Part shown: in pieces, positions 53,801 through 64,000 of the stretch
Layout of the letters: every line of letters starts with the position of its first letter
How positions within the stretch are numbered: position 1 is the first letter of the stretch
NCBI GenBank assembly: GCA_009746045.1
Contig: RPFO01000276.1
Span: forward strand, 1,312,275-1,376,274
From: Mesostigma viride
Taxonomy: Eukaryota; Streptophyta; Mesostigmatophyceae; Mesostigmatales; Mesostigmataceae
Reading direction: 5' to 3'
Length of the DNA stretch: 64,000 bases
Translations under genes and position numbers: made by a program
Notes under the pieces: model-generated
What the model was told of the DNA's origin: nothing
The model's input: only the letters and a program-made list of their open reading frames with translations
Databases searched by the model: none

Positions 53801-56800
53801 TGTCCCAACGCACAGAGGCGCGCACCCACTGGATCTCTTCTCCTTCTGTGTTTTTTCATCTGTCTCCCCCTGCCTGACAGAGTCGCGCCAGACTTCACCA
53901 CTGATGTGATGTTTGCGGCCATCCACACCTCAAAATGTTTTGTTGCACTGCCCGTTAAGGATGTAGAGTGGTTGAATCATGGGTGGAAACTACATATTTG
54001 CCCATATCGTCCACTTGGGCCACCTCTGCTCACTTGGTCACCGTTTCCGTGGTATATTCTGCCTCCGTTACGCTGGTGGACCCTGGATGATCCCCCTTGC
54101 TTCCCCCCACAGCCATGCTACGTTGCTAGGTACGCAGCTAGGTACGTTGCCAGGCGCATTGCCAGGTGCGTTGCTAGGTGCGTTGCTGATCTAAGGTAAT
54201 ATCCATGATACATGGCCTGTATGGAAAAATGGTTGTGCGCGCTGGGCGCAACATGCATGCAACCCCCTTTGGGCTCCCTTTTTTTCTATTAAAGCCCCCC
54301 CCCCTTTCTTCCCCGCCCCCGGGCTCTCCACCCCCTCGGCTTCCCCCCCCTTTCTTCCCCCACCCTTCAGCCAGCTGGGCTGTGAGAGCTGTGAGGAGCT
54401 TTTCACCCCGCAATCGCCGCACATCCCGTTGTCGCTGGCCGGAGTGGAGATCCTCAGCAACGCGAGCGGCAGCCACCACCAGCTGCGCAAGCTGGAGCAA
54501 CGGTGAGCGTGCGCGGGCAGTGCATGCAGGGGCGTTCGCTATTACTGTTGCTCTTACCGTCTCGTCTTATTCGTGTGTGGTGATTGGCGAAGCGACTTTC
54601 TAGTGTGGCGCTGTTCTACGAGCTTTTTCTGAAGAGGGCCTGAAGATAAAACGCTGTTTGCTTTGTTGAGTGATCCTATGTAGCATTTAGGTACGTGCGC
54701 CGCTATCTCTTGCGCGGCATATGTAGCATTTAGGTACGTGCGCCGCTATCTCTTGCGCGGCATATGTAGCATTTAGGTACGTGCGCCGCTATCTCTTGCG
54801 CGGCATATGTAGCATTTAGGTACGTGCGCCGCTATCTCTTGCGCGGCATATGTAGCATTTAGGTACGTGCGCCGCTATCTCTTGCGCGGCATATGTAGCA
54901 TTTAGGTACGTGCGCCGCTATCTCTTGCGCGGCATATGTAGCATTTAGGTACGTGCACCGCTATCTCTTGCGCGGCATATGTGCTGGGTGCTGAGTGCTA
55001 GCAGACCGCTGCCTCCGGGAGTTTGTGAGTCCCTTGCCAGCACGTGAGCCGGTCGCTTTCCAGCACCAAAGAAGGATTCTGTTTTGGCAGCCAGGGTGCC
55101 AGCTCGCACAAAGCATTAGAATACCTGCACAACGCGCTACGCATGCCTGCTGGGTTCCTGGAACCGCTGCGGTTCACCAGCCAGAGACCTAGTGGCTGCT
55201 TCTGCGTGCTACTGCATGAATGCCATCGTTTCTTGCCTGTCACGTTGTGGGTCATTTACCGGGCCTCTACCCATGTCCCTGCTTGCTTCCTTGATGCTTT
55301 GCACCCGCCCGGTGCCTCGCCTTGACCACAGCTCCTTCCTGCTTGTACCCGCCCCGTGCATTTCTTTGACCACAGTTCCTTCACGCTTGCACACGCCCCG
55401 TGCCTCACTTTGACCACAATTCCTTCACGCTTGCACAGGCCGCGTGCCTCGCTTTGACCACCGTTCCTTCACGCTTGCACACGCCACGTGCCCCGCTTTG
55501 ACCACAGTATGCAGCTGATCTGCGGCGCGGGCGCCAAGTGCGGGGGCGTGTACCTGTACGCCAACCAGAAGGGATGTGACGGCGGGCGGCTCTACTTTGG
55601 TGGGTGATGTGACTGTACTGTGGTGCGTGATGCCAGTGCAAGCCATCGTGCACTCATGCTCGCAAGCGGATGGTGCATGCATAGGTGCTGCTGGATATCA
55701 TCCCTTGAGTGCGCGTCATCGTGTAGATGTTCCATGGGCACGAGGTTCTGGGTGTGCAAGTGAGAGGCATGCCTGGCAGTAGCGTGATGACAGCCATGCG
55801 TGGCAGGAATGTAATGGAGGGGATGTGCATGGAGTGGTGTCGGCCACACTTGCATGATGCCAGCAAACCCATGGTTGGCCCCCGCCTCTTGTAGGCCGGT
55901 GGCTTGTCTCACTGTGGCCTGAAACGGATGCCCCACCCCCCTTGTGCTTGTGCCCGCAGATGGCTGTGCGAGCATCGTGGTCAATGGCACTGTGGTTGCG
56001 CAGGGAAGCCAGTTCTCCCTCACCGAGGTGGAGGTGGTGACGGCGGTGGTGGACCTGGACGTGGTGAGCGCGGCATGCATGCACGCGGGGGTGGTTCGGG
56101 CGGATTTAAACCCCTATGCTTCTCCTGAGATCTGCCATCCAACACTGGAAACAGGTGTTCACTGCGGAGCGTGATGAGCGAGCGCGCCCCGCTGCGGGGA
56201 CGCAGCCAGCGGTGGGGGGGGCCTCCGTGCAGTTCTTACTACTATAGCTGTAAGCTCAGTTAGCGACAGTCACGCGGTAGGCACTCTACTCTCTACTCTC
56301 TCCAGGCGATGACTCAGGGGTAGCAACCTTAGCGATGCAGGGATAGCCACGCAGTGGTGGCCCCCATCTGCGGCAGGGCGAAGGTGATGGCTGCGGTGAT
56401 GGCTCGTTTGACGTGCTTTAGAGGTTGACACATGTGGCACCCGCTCTGGTGCCGCATGGCCGCCTGGCTGGCAGAGCATGCCTTGATGCTGCTTCCGGGC
56501 GGCTTGATCTAGGCTCCGCGCAGGTGACCCCTGGTCGGTCGTGTCCGATGCTTGCCCTGCTGCCTTCATCAATGAATCAGTAACCCTTTGTGCATGCATG
56601 CCCTTGCGTATGTTTGTTTTGTTGGCCATGCATCTCGATCGGTAGCCTATGCACTCACTCTACCAGCCCACCACACCGTTACAAATTTCCCTTCCCTGCA
56701 AGGGGTGAACAGTTCTCCTGGGGCTCCTGTGTGAGCAGAGGGTGTGCGATGGTGCAGGGTCTAACCACCTACACGGGCGACGTGTGCACGTGGTGGTTCT

Positions 56801-59800
56801 GTGTTTGTGAGTTTGTTGCTTGCGAGCCGGGTCCTCACCATTTCGTGTCTCGTGCTGCCGCCGCAACCACACATCGGTGCCCCCACTTGTGCTGCCGCCG
56901 CAATTGCCCCCCCCCCCCCCAGGTGTCCAGTTTCCGAAACCACATGAGCAGCTTCCGTGAGCAGGCTAGCCAGCAGGATCGCATCACATTTGTGGACGTG
57001 GACTTCCGACTCACGCGGCCACTGGACCTGCGCGCACCGCCAGCTGTCACGGTGCCCACGGCCCCCGTGAAGGTGGGCATGGGGGGGGGCAGGCAACTTT
57101 GGTCTTTGAAAAGCGAATCTGGTTTGCCTTGGAAAGCCACTAGCAGTAGTTGGGCCATGGCAGGGCCATCGCATTCCCATTGTGTGGGTGTTGGAACGTT
57201 CTTTTACTCGCATCAGTACTGTATAATTTTGGCGGTGAGGTGACACCCCGCATGGTCGTCACGGGTTCTGCTCGGGCGCAAGCATCCTGTCACTGGTGGT
57301 GGCGTAGAGGCAGCTGTACGGTGGGGCATTGGCTGGGATGATGGTGTACCGCTCACTCAACCAGCACCATCCACATGTCATTGGCAGGAGACTCGTAGGA
57401 TGCGCACGCTGGGACGCTGTGCCCTGCCACACCATAGCAGGCAGCCTAAGGCGGGGCCTGTCTGCTTCACTAGGTATGAATTGGTTGTGGGTTTGCTGCA
57501 TGACAAAGGACAGAAACAATCGACACCAGGGGAGGGGGGGGGCGGACCCACTGAATGTCAGGTGGTCATACAATGTTGGAAATCACAGCATGGAGTTAAT
57601 TTCTGGGAATCTTGTTTAGCAGGCTTCTGGGCAGCATGAGCAACGGAATCTGGCAGATCACTTTTTTCGTGCTGGCCACAACAGCAGCGGGGAGCATTGC
57701 CTTTTCTGTGCGAAGGGGTATACTGCGCTGATGCCGTGTGCTGGCGGCCGGCACTCCTGTCTCTTCCCGCGCCCCCCGGGTACCAGGCGGAGCTGGTCAT
57801 GTTCTCCCGTGGCCCCTGCGTCAAGTGTGATGATTCATCACGCCGCATACGAGGACTTCCTAAACTGCGCTGCCGCGCTGCATTGGCGCCTAATATGCTT
57901 ACTCTGCTGCAATAAATGCTTACTCTGCTGCAGTAAATGGGGCACCGGCTCACTGTTGAGGCCTCCGCCGTTGGCTATTGTCGCCAGCTGAGACCGTGCC
58001 ACCGGGCGCCAAGCAATGCCATGGAGCATGCGTGACCTTGGCTAGCACTCAAATGTCGGCATGTACTGCTCGGCATCTCTCTGCGTGTGGCTGACGGGCG
58101 GTGGGTCCGTGATGCCCAGGTGCGCTACCACACGCCGAGTGAGGAGATTGCGATGGGCCCCGCCTGCTGGCTATGGGACTACTTGCGACGGTCCGGCGCG
58201 TCCGGGTACCTGCTGCCCCTCTCTGGTGAGCCTCCGTCCGCCGGGTGTGCCATCAGTTGGTGTTAGGAAATGCGTGATATGGGGAGAGCAAGCGAGGCTC
58301 TGGTTTTCCCAGATGGGGATGTCCAGGGCAGGGTGGAATGATGAGTGGTGGGGGCTCCGCACCCTTTATAAAAAAGGCTAGGACTAGGACGTTCCGGGGA
58401 TGTGAGAACAAATGCGCCCCACTGCTGGGGTATCGCATCCGCCAATGGAGCTGGGGGCGTCGCCATTGGGGGGAGGTGCATCTACAATCTGCGCTGCTTG
58501 GAATGGGCACACTCCAAGAGACGGAGTATTGTGCTGCGGGGGGTACATGCAAGTTATACAAGGTAGCTGATGTCAGAATGCTCCACAGTCAGATCGTGGT
58601 GGTAGGTATGCAAAGAGCGCCGCCCTTTGCTGAAGAGCTAACTACTTGAGGGTCATGGTACAAGGTTAAGGATTGAGGCCGCCGGTGGAATCTTTGGACG
58701 TTGCCTTCTTGCAATTTCCTCGGAAAAGAATGCAGGAGACTCACGACAACGCCACCCTACTTGTTCCCACACGCGTGCGCAGGGGGTGCGGACTCGTCCT
58801 CCACCGCCGCCATTGTCGGCAACATGTGCCAGCTGGCAGTGCAAGGTGAGCCCCCTGGTTGGTGGACACACTACCAAGAGCGGTGTCCTGCATGGGATGC
58901 TCTTATCTGCTGCACTGCTGGTGCTAGCATGCGACCTAGTTCATCATCAGCATGGGAGCGACCAGCCTCGATCGTGTGGCGAGCGAGGCCCCTCGCTACG
59001 CGATGCATACCCACCAACCTTGGGCCTATGGATCGGCCAAGGGATAGATAGACAGACATACCGATGAATAGAACGATCGATGGCAGCCATCGCGGCTGGC
59101 CCACAGCTCCGACTCTTGTCGCCACATCTAACTCTGCAGCATCAACGTCTTCTGTATAAGATAGTATATGCAGGTGCCATGTTATCTGGTATGAAAGTAT
59201 ATACTAGAAGATAGCTCCTTTCAGGTGGCATGGCATCTGTCTCTTTTACGCACTGTGATGTGCATGGTGGGGTGTGATGGGGGATGAAACCCGCGGCGTG
59301 CGTGCCCCATGTGTGCCTAAGGCGGAGGACAGCTGGCGCTGCTCGGGTAGTGTAGAGTTCTGCTTCTTGACCGCATTGAATGCACGTCATACACGTCACC
59401 GTCTTATGTGCATGGATGAATCATTGATAGATCAATACCCCCTCCCACTTACGCGTCGTCATATAATTGCACTGCCCCCCCCCCCCTTCCCTGCCCCTCC
59501 TCTATTCCTGTCCTCGCCCACTTTGCTCAGCCATGCGGGAGGGAGATGAGAAAGTGAAAGCGGACGTGCAGCGCATCGCTGGGTATGGAGGCGACGCTGT
59601 GCCAGAGAACGCGGAAGAGCTAGCGGGCCGCATCTTCTCCACCATCTACATGGGCACGGTCAACAGGTGGGTGGGAGGTGGGGTCAGGCCGCATCTTCTC
59701 CACGATGTACATGGGCACGGTCAACAGGTGTGTGGGGGGCGGGCAGGCCGCATCTTCTCCCTCATCTGCATGGGCAAGGTCAACAGGTGGGTGTGGGGTG

Positions 59801-62800
59801 TGGGGGCACGAAGGGAAGGGAAGGCACAGGGGGGCGGGCCACATTGGTCGCAGTGGCTGAGGTGGGGTGGTAGGCCAAGTAGGAGGAGGTGAACGCATGT
59901 TACGTGTCAAGTGAGCGAGTGGCCAGGGTGGGTAGACTGACCAGATTCAAGCGACAACAAGTGGGTTGCCTCAGCAACCCTCTAGTCGTGCATCGTCGTG
60001 CACATTCCCTGTGCTGTGCTAGCCGTAGCCGCGCTTAATTGTGATGAACCATCGCTCCAGTATTGAGGGGCCTTTGCGGAACTGCGGGGGGGGGGGGGGG
60101 GCACAAGTTGCCATCTTTGAATAGGACCGCCATGACATGGCAACGTTTATACTACACAAGCTGGCCCGCTTTAGCCTTGTTCAGCTGTGAGGTGTTCAGC
60201 TGTGTTCAGCTGTAAGTTCAGCTGCAAGGGTCATCTTTCATCGTCGGCTGCCCAGCGCTCTCCCGGTAACACGCCAGCACACTCACTTGTGAATCGCTAG
60301 ATTGACTGTAATGCATGGTCCAAGTTGGATCGCTTCATGCACCAAGTACTGGACAGTGCACGCTGCGTGTCCCCCCACTCGTTATCCCCCCGCCTGGCCC
60401 CGAATGTAAACCTGTCATCTCCCCCAATCGCCCCCAGCTCGGATGCCACGCGCACCCGCGCCAAAGTGTTGGCGTCCCAGATCGGCGCGAGCCACCTGTC
60501 AGTAGCCATCGACTCGCTGGTGTCAGCGATGACGTCATTCTTCGCGCTGGTGACGGGCAAGTCCCCCCGCTTCAAGGTGAGGGGCCGCCCGGGGGGAGGG
60601 GTTGCTCTAGATTGCCATAGAACGGATCAGTTTGACAAGTTCCAACCCTGTAAGGAGGGGGAACATTGTGATGTTAGTGTCAGTGTGGTCCAGCCGGCTC
60701 GCATCCTTTCTGGTTCGTGGGTGCCTGCTTTGTGACAGTGGGCGCTGGGGAGTGGTGCACGGTGGCGCGTGCCAGCAGACCCTATGCCACAACTATGATG
60801 CCAGTGGAGTGCAGGGTGCAGAGACGTCTCACGCTCCTTCTGCGGGCGGGCTGTGTGCGAGCATCTGTCAGCAGGGCTGTCGTCGGCGGCAAGTGCACGG
60901 CCGTATCTTGTCGCACACGCCGCTGCTTGCCTGCAACACCCCTTGTCCGCAAGAGGCGTCCTTTCTGCCGTTGTTCCGCCATCTGTACTGTATGGCTATC
61001 CCGTAGGTGACGCGCGCGCTGCCGTGCGTGGGTTCATGCGATGGGCCGCATGCATGGCTGCATAATAGGGATGATTAATTCGTGGAGAGGGCACATGCTT
61101 AAGGGCCATTTTTGCTGCCCCTCCCTCCGCTTGGCGCAGTTGCCTGCGGGCACCCGGCAACTGCTTCCTACTGTCTGGGCACCACCCGCTCTACAGCGGG
61201 TGGGAACGCTAACAGCCCTTCTGCCTGTGTGAACTTGGCCTTGCAACCCCCGTCATCCTCATCCCCCCGCCAGCTGGACGGGGGCACCGAGGCAGAGAAC
61301 CTGGCCCTGCAGAACATCCAAGCCAGGCTGCGCATGGTCGTGGCCTTCCTGATGGCGCAGGTGGGCAGGGCCCTGGGGTGGTGATGAGCCTCAGGTGGGT
61401 GTGCTGCAAGCTGGGCGCGGTGATGGTGGTTGCTGGTATGACAATAATAATGTTGAACAGGGCAAGGTTGCTTGCGTCTCTGCATCATATGCTTTTACCA
61501 TAGAATGCAATTTTTTCAATTTGTGCTCGTTGCAAAAAGTTACATGACCCGGAATCATTCACCCTGCCACACCTGTCATGTGCCACTGGGAGCATGGGAA
61601 GGGTGCCTGCTGTGGGCGGCTGACACCAGCAGGAATAAGCCCCTCGCCCTTATCTTTCTGCAAGCCCTTTCCCGTGGTGGGTTGCTTGCGGCAACCGCGT
61701 GGCGCTGGGGGCTAGGTCAATCGTACGCCGCTACTGGTCTCGTATGGACAGTGACTCCAATGGGGAAAGGCACGGCTGCGCAGCATAAGAACACGAGATT
61801 GTCCTTGTCGCCCCCCTGTGTCTGCACAATGAGGCAGAGGCTTGCCGACATCATTGGGAGGAGGCGGTGGGGGGCGACCAACCGCTCGGCACCCACCACG
61901 AGCGGCAGTGTGCCTCCTACCGTGTGTCAAGCAGCAGCGCGGTGGCAGCCAGCAGCAGCGCGGTGGCAGCCAGCAGCAGCGCGGTGGCAGCCAGCAGCAG
62001 CGCGGTGGCAGCCAGCAGCAGCGCGGTGGCAGCCAGCAGCAGCGCGGTGGCAGCCGGATGGGGCGAGCACCGCGGAGCCATGCGGCAGAAGGGTGAACTT
62101 GTGAAGCAGGGGGGGGAAGGTGTGAAACGGGGGGTGGAGAGAGTGCGGAGAATCAGACTGAACTGCGCACGTGAGGATGCGGACATACGAGCACAGCCGG
62201 TGACGGGGTTGAAGCAGCGTGCATGTGGCAGCACCGTTGCGCATCCGTTTTTGGTTATGGTCGCATGCTTTCATCTTGTCATGGCGTCCTCGCCACCGAG
62301 ATTTCCCCAGTGCCCGCACCCCCCTGACTGGATGGTGGTCCCTGCCTAACCCATGCGCTGCCTGGGTGTCCACCCTCCCACTGTATGAGCATGTGGTGTG
62401 GATTCGGCAATGAAATATATGCGAACTGTGTGCAAATCAATCCATGATTCCTCAATAATCGTATGTGGCAACCTCGTGGGCGCTGTCCGCGGCTGGCATC
62501 CGCGCAGCTGCTGCCCTGGACGCGGGGGCGGCCCGGCTTCCTGCTAGTGCTCGGCAGGTGGGTGGGCGCTGGCGTGTGCGTGTGCGTTTGTGTGTGTTTG
62601 TGTGTGTTTGTGTGCGTTTGCGTGCGTCTGCGTGCGTCTGTGTGCGTTTGCGTGTGTTTGCGTGCGTTTGTGTGTGTCTGTGTGCGTTTGTGTACGTTTG
62701 TGTGCGTTTATGTGCGTTTGTGTGCGTTTGTGTGCGTTTCTGTGCGTTTCTGTGCGTTTGTGTGCGTTTGTGTGCGTTTGTGTACGTTTGTGTGCGTTTG

Positions 62801-64000
62801 TGTGCGTTTGTGTGCGTTTGTGTGCGTTTGTGTGCGTTTGTGTGCGTTTGTGTGCGTTTGTGTGCGTTTGTGTGCGTTTGTGTGCGTTTGTGTGCGTTTG
62901 TGTGCGTTTGTGTGCGTTTGTGTGCGTTTGTGTACGTTTGTGTGCAAGCAGTGGGTGTGTGCGTAGGAAGCAATAAAACGCTTGAATAGAATGGGTGCAA
63001 TAGGAAGCAATAAAATGCTTGAATAGCATGTGTGTAATAGGAAGCAATAAAATGCTTGCATAGAATGTGTGGAATAGGGTGCAATCGTGGTGCGCAGGTA
63101 TTTGGCCGCACAGATAAAACAAACAGGCTGGGGCGGATTAATTCATGTGGGCGCTATGGCATGCGGACCATCTGTGTGGCATTGCCTGGCTTCTTGGCAG
63201 CAACACAGCTTGTGTCGACCGGCAGGTCCAAGCCAGGGCTTGCTTCGCTTGGGGGCATGCGCTACCATGGGCTCGTGTGCGCCAGCACAGATGCTTATGC
63301 GTCGGCTTATGCTTGTTCCTACGGGATTTGGCAGCTGTCCCTCTTGAGCGGCCGATAACACTACGGTTTCTGCCAGCGTGTGATGAGGGCACCCTCTTGC
63401 CCGGTGCCCGACTAGAGTGTTGCACCTATCTCCCAACCTACCTGCCGTCATCTCATCCTTGTGTGTGCAGGAGATCCCCCACCCGTTCTTGTATGGTCAG
63501 TCCATCATTCATGTATACCTCCCATCTGTCCCTCCCGTCTCCTTTGGAGCCCTGACATCGCTACGCGGAGCACATGGCCTAACCGTCGCTTCCTCCGCCG
63601 ACAACCCTCCCGTCGTCTCAGACCCTCACTTCCTCGCATCAGTGCATGCATGGTGGCTACACCCCCATCCCCACACTGGCTCATGCGCCCACCCCACCCT
63701 GGCATCAGCGCCAACGTGGACGAAGGGCTGCGCGGGTACCTCACAAAGGTAGGGAAGGGGCGGGGGGAAGGGGGGGGCATGATGCAGGTACCTCACATAG
63801 GGAAGGGGAAGGGGGAGGGGGAGGGGGGGGCATGATGCAGTTACCTCACACAGGTGCGCACACGAGGGGTGGCATAACGCATGGCCGCACATCCACCTGT
63901 GCACGCTGATGCCCAGGCCAACTGGACGACTAAGGTATCCTTTGCAGCGAAACACATTGCACGCGTTTACACGTGTGGGTGTCCACGCTCGTGAATGGGC
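50882..64000 (+). CDS. NADSYN1: Glutamine-dependent NAD+ synthetase (3' end beyond the window)
   Basis: Fourteen phase-consistent exons: 50882-51075, 51924-52109, 52502-52621, 54371-54502, 55508-55599, 55960-56063, 56923-57072, 58120-58225, 58783-58845, 59531-59666, 60438-60576, 61274-61360, 62508-62557, 63709-63748; 533 codons of an expected 700 or so. The enzyme makes NAD+ from deamido-NAD+, ATP and glutamine. Exons 1-7 form the nitrilase-fold glutaminase domain with its triad: Glu in [12 protein letters not shown], Lys in [20 protein letters not shown], Cys in [11 protein letters not shown]; also [17 protein letters not shown] and [13 protein letters not shown]. Exons 8-14 start the synthetase domain: [23 protein letters not shown]-loop [15 protein letters not shown] split across exons 8/9, [53 protein letters not shown]. 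The linker before RYHTP is short, as in plants. The first intron uses a GC donor. Introns are rich in tandem repeats. The last 250 bp visible are intron 14. Confidence 0.92.
52110..52275 (+). repeat. Minisatellite starting at the intron 2 donor
   Basis: About ten imperfect copies of a unit near 16 bp (GGGGCATGGGGCCGTT and variants) start within 20 bases of the donor at 52110. G-runs could form quadruplexes. Confidence 0.8.
52655..52975 (+). repeat. 16-bp minisatellite in intron 3
   Basis: About 18 degenerate copies of TGCCCTGTGTGGCTAT. A longer-order unit with AAGTGGCTATGCAGGTGTGG recurs near 52787, 52850 and 52925. Confidence 0.85.
53452..53660 (+). repeat. 24-25-bp minisatellite in intron 3
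   Basis: About eight or nine copies of GGGCATCCCATAAAACGTTCAACA-like units (core GGCATCCCATAAAA), degenerating to the right. Confidence 0.88.
54678..54978 (+). repeat. 43-bp tandem repeat, seven copies, in intron 4
   Basis: Seven head-to-tail 43-bp units start at 54678, 54721, 54764, 54807, 54850, 54893 and 54936. They are identical except for one G-to-A change in the last. Each contains GCCGC and GCGGC separated by 10 bases (a possible hairpin) and a donor-like AGGTACGT. Confidence 0.96.
55288..55507 (+). repeat. 44-bp tandem repeat ending at the intron 4 acceptor
   Basis: Five units of 44 bp, each ending with a CTTTGACCACAG-like sequence whose last base falls at 55331, 55375, 55419 (mutated to ACAA), 55463 (ACCG) and 55507. 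The last is the splice acceptor of exon 5. The body is TTCCTTCACGCTTGCACACG with variants. Confidence 0.9.
59625..59795 (+). repeat. Triplicated exon 10 end with splice donor
   Basis: The end of exon 10 plus donor (GGCCGCATCTTCTCC ... GGTCAACAG|GTGGGTG) at 59625-59673 is repeated at about 59687-59733 and 59746-59795, with spacing of 61 and 59 bp. Copies 2 and 3 have a few substitutions but keep CAACAG|GTG donors. Confidence 0.92.
60087..60103 (+). repeat. Poly-G run in intron 10
   Basis: About 16 consecutive G bases. The length is prone to sequencing error. Confidence 0.8.
61930..62055 (+). repeat. 21-bp tandem repeat, six copies, in intron 12
   Basis: Six perfect copies of a 21-bp unit (core AGCAGCAGCGCGGTGGCAGC). 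Being a multiple of three, it gives open repetitive frames on both strands, which are not genes. Confidence 0.95.
62575..62945 (+). repeat. 10-bp minisatellite in intron 13
   Basis: About 36 copies of TGTGCGTTTG with scattered variants (TGTACGTTTG, TGTGCGTTTC) starting about 17 bases after the exon 13 donor (62558). Confidence 0.95.
62966..63078 (+). repeat. About 42-bp repeat, three copies, in intron 13
   Basis: AGGAAGCAATAAAATGCTTG followed by AATAG(A/C)ATG words recurs at about 62966, 63003 and 63039. Each contains AATAAA. Confidence 0.8.
63736..63862 (+). repeat. Repeated exon 14 end with G-rich spacer
   Basis: GGTACCTCACAAAG|GTAGGG at the end of exon 14 (63736-63755) recurs as GGTACCTCACATAGGG near 63787 and GTTACCTCACACAGGTG near 63839, each after a GGGGGGGCATGATGCA stretch. 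Spacing is about 51-52 bp. Confidence 0.85.

Noticed and set aside
54678-54978. CRISPR-like array
   Set aside because: The 43-bp units are directly adjacent without spacers, in an intron of a eukaryotic gene; it is a minisatellite.
57073-58119. A missing exon of NAD+ synthetase between exons 7 and 8
   Set aside because: Human NADSYN1 has extra residues here, but plant enzymes as I recall them go directly from this point to RYHSPEEE, and exons 7 and 8 join in phase.
62452-63122. Frames with ([10 protein letters not shown])n or (VCVRLCAF)n repeats
   Set aside because: Artefacts of the 10-bp TGTGCGTTTG array in intron 13.

Overview
The window looks like nuclear DNA of a flagellated green alga (chlorophyte-like). 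Host genes carry spliceosomal introns. One encodes CFAP91, a radial-spoke-base protein found in organisms with motile 9+2 flagella. The glutamine-dependent NAD+ synthetase has plant-like motifs, a small conserved protein resembles a family I know from land plants, and degenerate TTTAGGG-type tracts occur. I cannot name the species.

Layout. 2.0-4.8 kb: four-exon gene for a plant-like conserved protein of unknown function (+). 5.9-10.5 kb: decayed retroelements, including an ORF1-only element (7642-9775) with a 13-bp target-site duplication (TSD). 11.6-11.95 kb: 8-bp minisatellite. 14.1-19.2 kb: INCENP-like inner centromere protein (+, single exon). 19.6-25.5 kb: simple repeats and a nest of retroelement copies in both orientations. 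25.5-35.0 kb: complete, young Ty3/Gypsy chromovirus (703-bp LTRs with one visible mismatch, 5-bp TSD), sitting in the tail of one of three LINE copies clustered at one spot. 35.0-37.6 kb: the longest LINE copy, encoding reverse transcriptase (-). 38.9-41.8 kb: CFAP91 (-). 44.2-50.1 kb: five-exon F-box plus beta-helix protein of the FBXO10/11 type, with long poly-serine tracts (-). 50.9 kb to the window end: divergently transcribed NAD+ synthetase (+), 14 exons visible and the 3' end missing.

Two themes stand out. First, there is a retroelement network. RT-encoding LINE copies and ORF1-only elements share a 3'-terminal stem-loop-like motif, and several copies have TSDs, suggesting that RT-less elements are mobilised in trans (comparable to HAL1/L1 in mammals, but in an alga). 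Second, introns of the host genes are built from private minisatellites, and in four places the repeat unit spans a splice site, so donors or acceptors are present in several tandem copies. The chromovirus also has an unexplained 411-codon ORF between the integrase-chromodomain region and the 3' LTR.

All exon structures were deduced by eye from reading frame, splice consensus, phase and remembered family motifs; no alignment or RNA evidence was available.
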